Origin: Kingella sp. (in: b-proteobacteria)
GTDB lineage: Bacteria > Pseudomonadota > Gammaproteobacteria > Burkholderiales > Neisseriaceae
Reading direction: 5' to 3'
NCBI RefSeq assembly: GCF_030527935.1
Contig: NZ_JAUMZV010000056.1
Location: forward strand, 1-11,645
DNA: 11,645 nucleotides
How positions within the stretch are numbered: the stretch's first letter is position 1; each line of letters starts with the position of its first letter. Under the pieces are notes generated by a model that saw nothing but the letters and a program-made list of their open reading frames with translations, made no database searches and had not been told where the DNA came from. Made by a program: the position numbers and the translations under genes. Below are positions 11,594 through 11,645 of the stretch, piece after piece.

Positions 11594-11645
11594 GGGGCTG
11601 TCCTAGATAACTAGGATAAATTACTTCTTACCAATTGTTTTAAAA
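11594..11645 (-). mobile_element. Terminus of an insertion sequence with transposase C-terminal codons
   Basis: GGGGCTGTCCTAGATAACTA starts right after TTA and interrupts the PstS-like frame. On the minus strand a frame ending FKTIGKK then TAA (11621-11623) would be the transposase C terminus, which places the stop 27 bases from the element tip. The tip sequence and the adjoining TTA recall IS5-family elements, but the family is inferred from memory and the rest lies outside the window. Confidence 0.55.

Overview
The window looks like a chromosomal segment from a Kingella-type member of the Neisseriaceae. The main evidence is the 12-mer AGGCAGCCTGAA and its complement, which I count in roughly three dozen intact or one-base-variant copies by eye. 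From memory this is the Kingella dialect of the Neisseriaceae DNA uptake sequence (DUS), distinct from the N. meningitidis/gonorrhoeae form ending in GCCGTCTGAA. The core genes (rpiA, rnpB, mnmG) fit a beta-proteobacterium with moderately high GC content.

Layout. The left part (1-1400) carries two minus-strand genes: an NTF2/SnoaL-like protein and a LeuE-type amino-acid exporter. A diverged 162-bp hairpin element and a DUS-linked hairpin repeat lie between them. From 1729 to 4178 four plus-strand genes follow, each with its own intergenic signals: a PepSY periplasmic protein with an Asp/His tail, a YhbQ-like GIY-YIG protein, a secreted four-cysteine protein of unknown function, and rpiA. Convergent to rpiA is a minus-strand pair, a TetR regulator and a YhiI-like HlyD adaptor, whose genes overlap by 4 bp. 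The regulator has a clear 16-bp dyad just ahead of its start, and no ABC transporter genes follow.

The centre (6066-6890) holds the RNase P RNA gene rnpB, flanked by two inversely oriented 162-bp elements with about 27-bp terminal inverted repeats. Right of it lie a two-gene minus-strand operon of small lipoproteins, a divergent plus-strand lipoprotein gene whose reading frame continues past its TAG stop, and mnmG. The mnmG stop overlaps the start of what looks like a 5'-truncated XAC2610-type gene.

The right edge (10945-11645) is a junkyard of fragments: an AT-rich minus-strand immunity-like gene, an internal piece of a PstS-like phosphate-binding protein gene, and the terminus of an insertion sequence with the last codons of its presumed transposase.

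Most intergenic regions end in inverted DUS pairs that act as terminators, and DUS copies also sit inside hlyD, tetR, mnmG and at stop codons. The most unusual items are the 162-bp element family (three copies, identical length, one with wholly different but still self-complementary arms), the fixed-spacing DUS-plus-hairpin repeat, and the 15-bp palindromes that show the Kingella DUS on one strand and what I recall as the Simonsiella DUS on the other. I see no convincing new defence or enzymatic system; the novelty here is mainly in the repeats and gene remnants.
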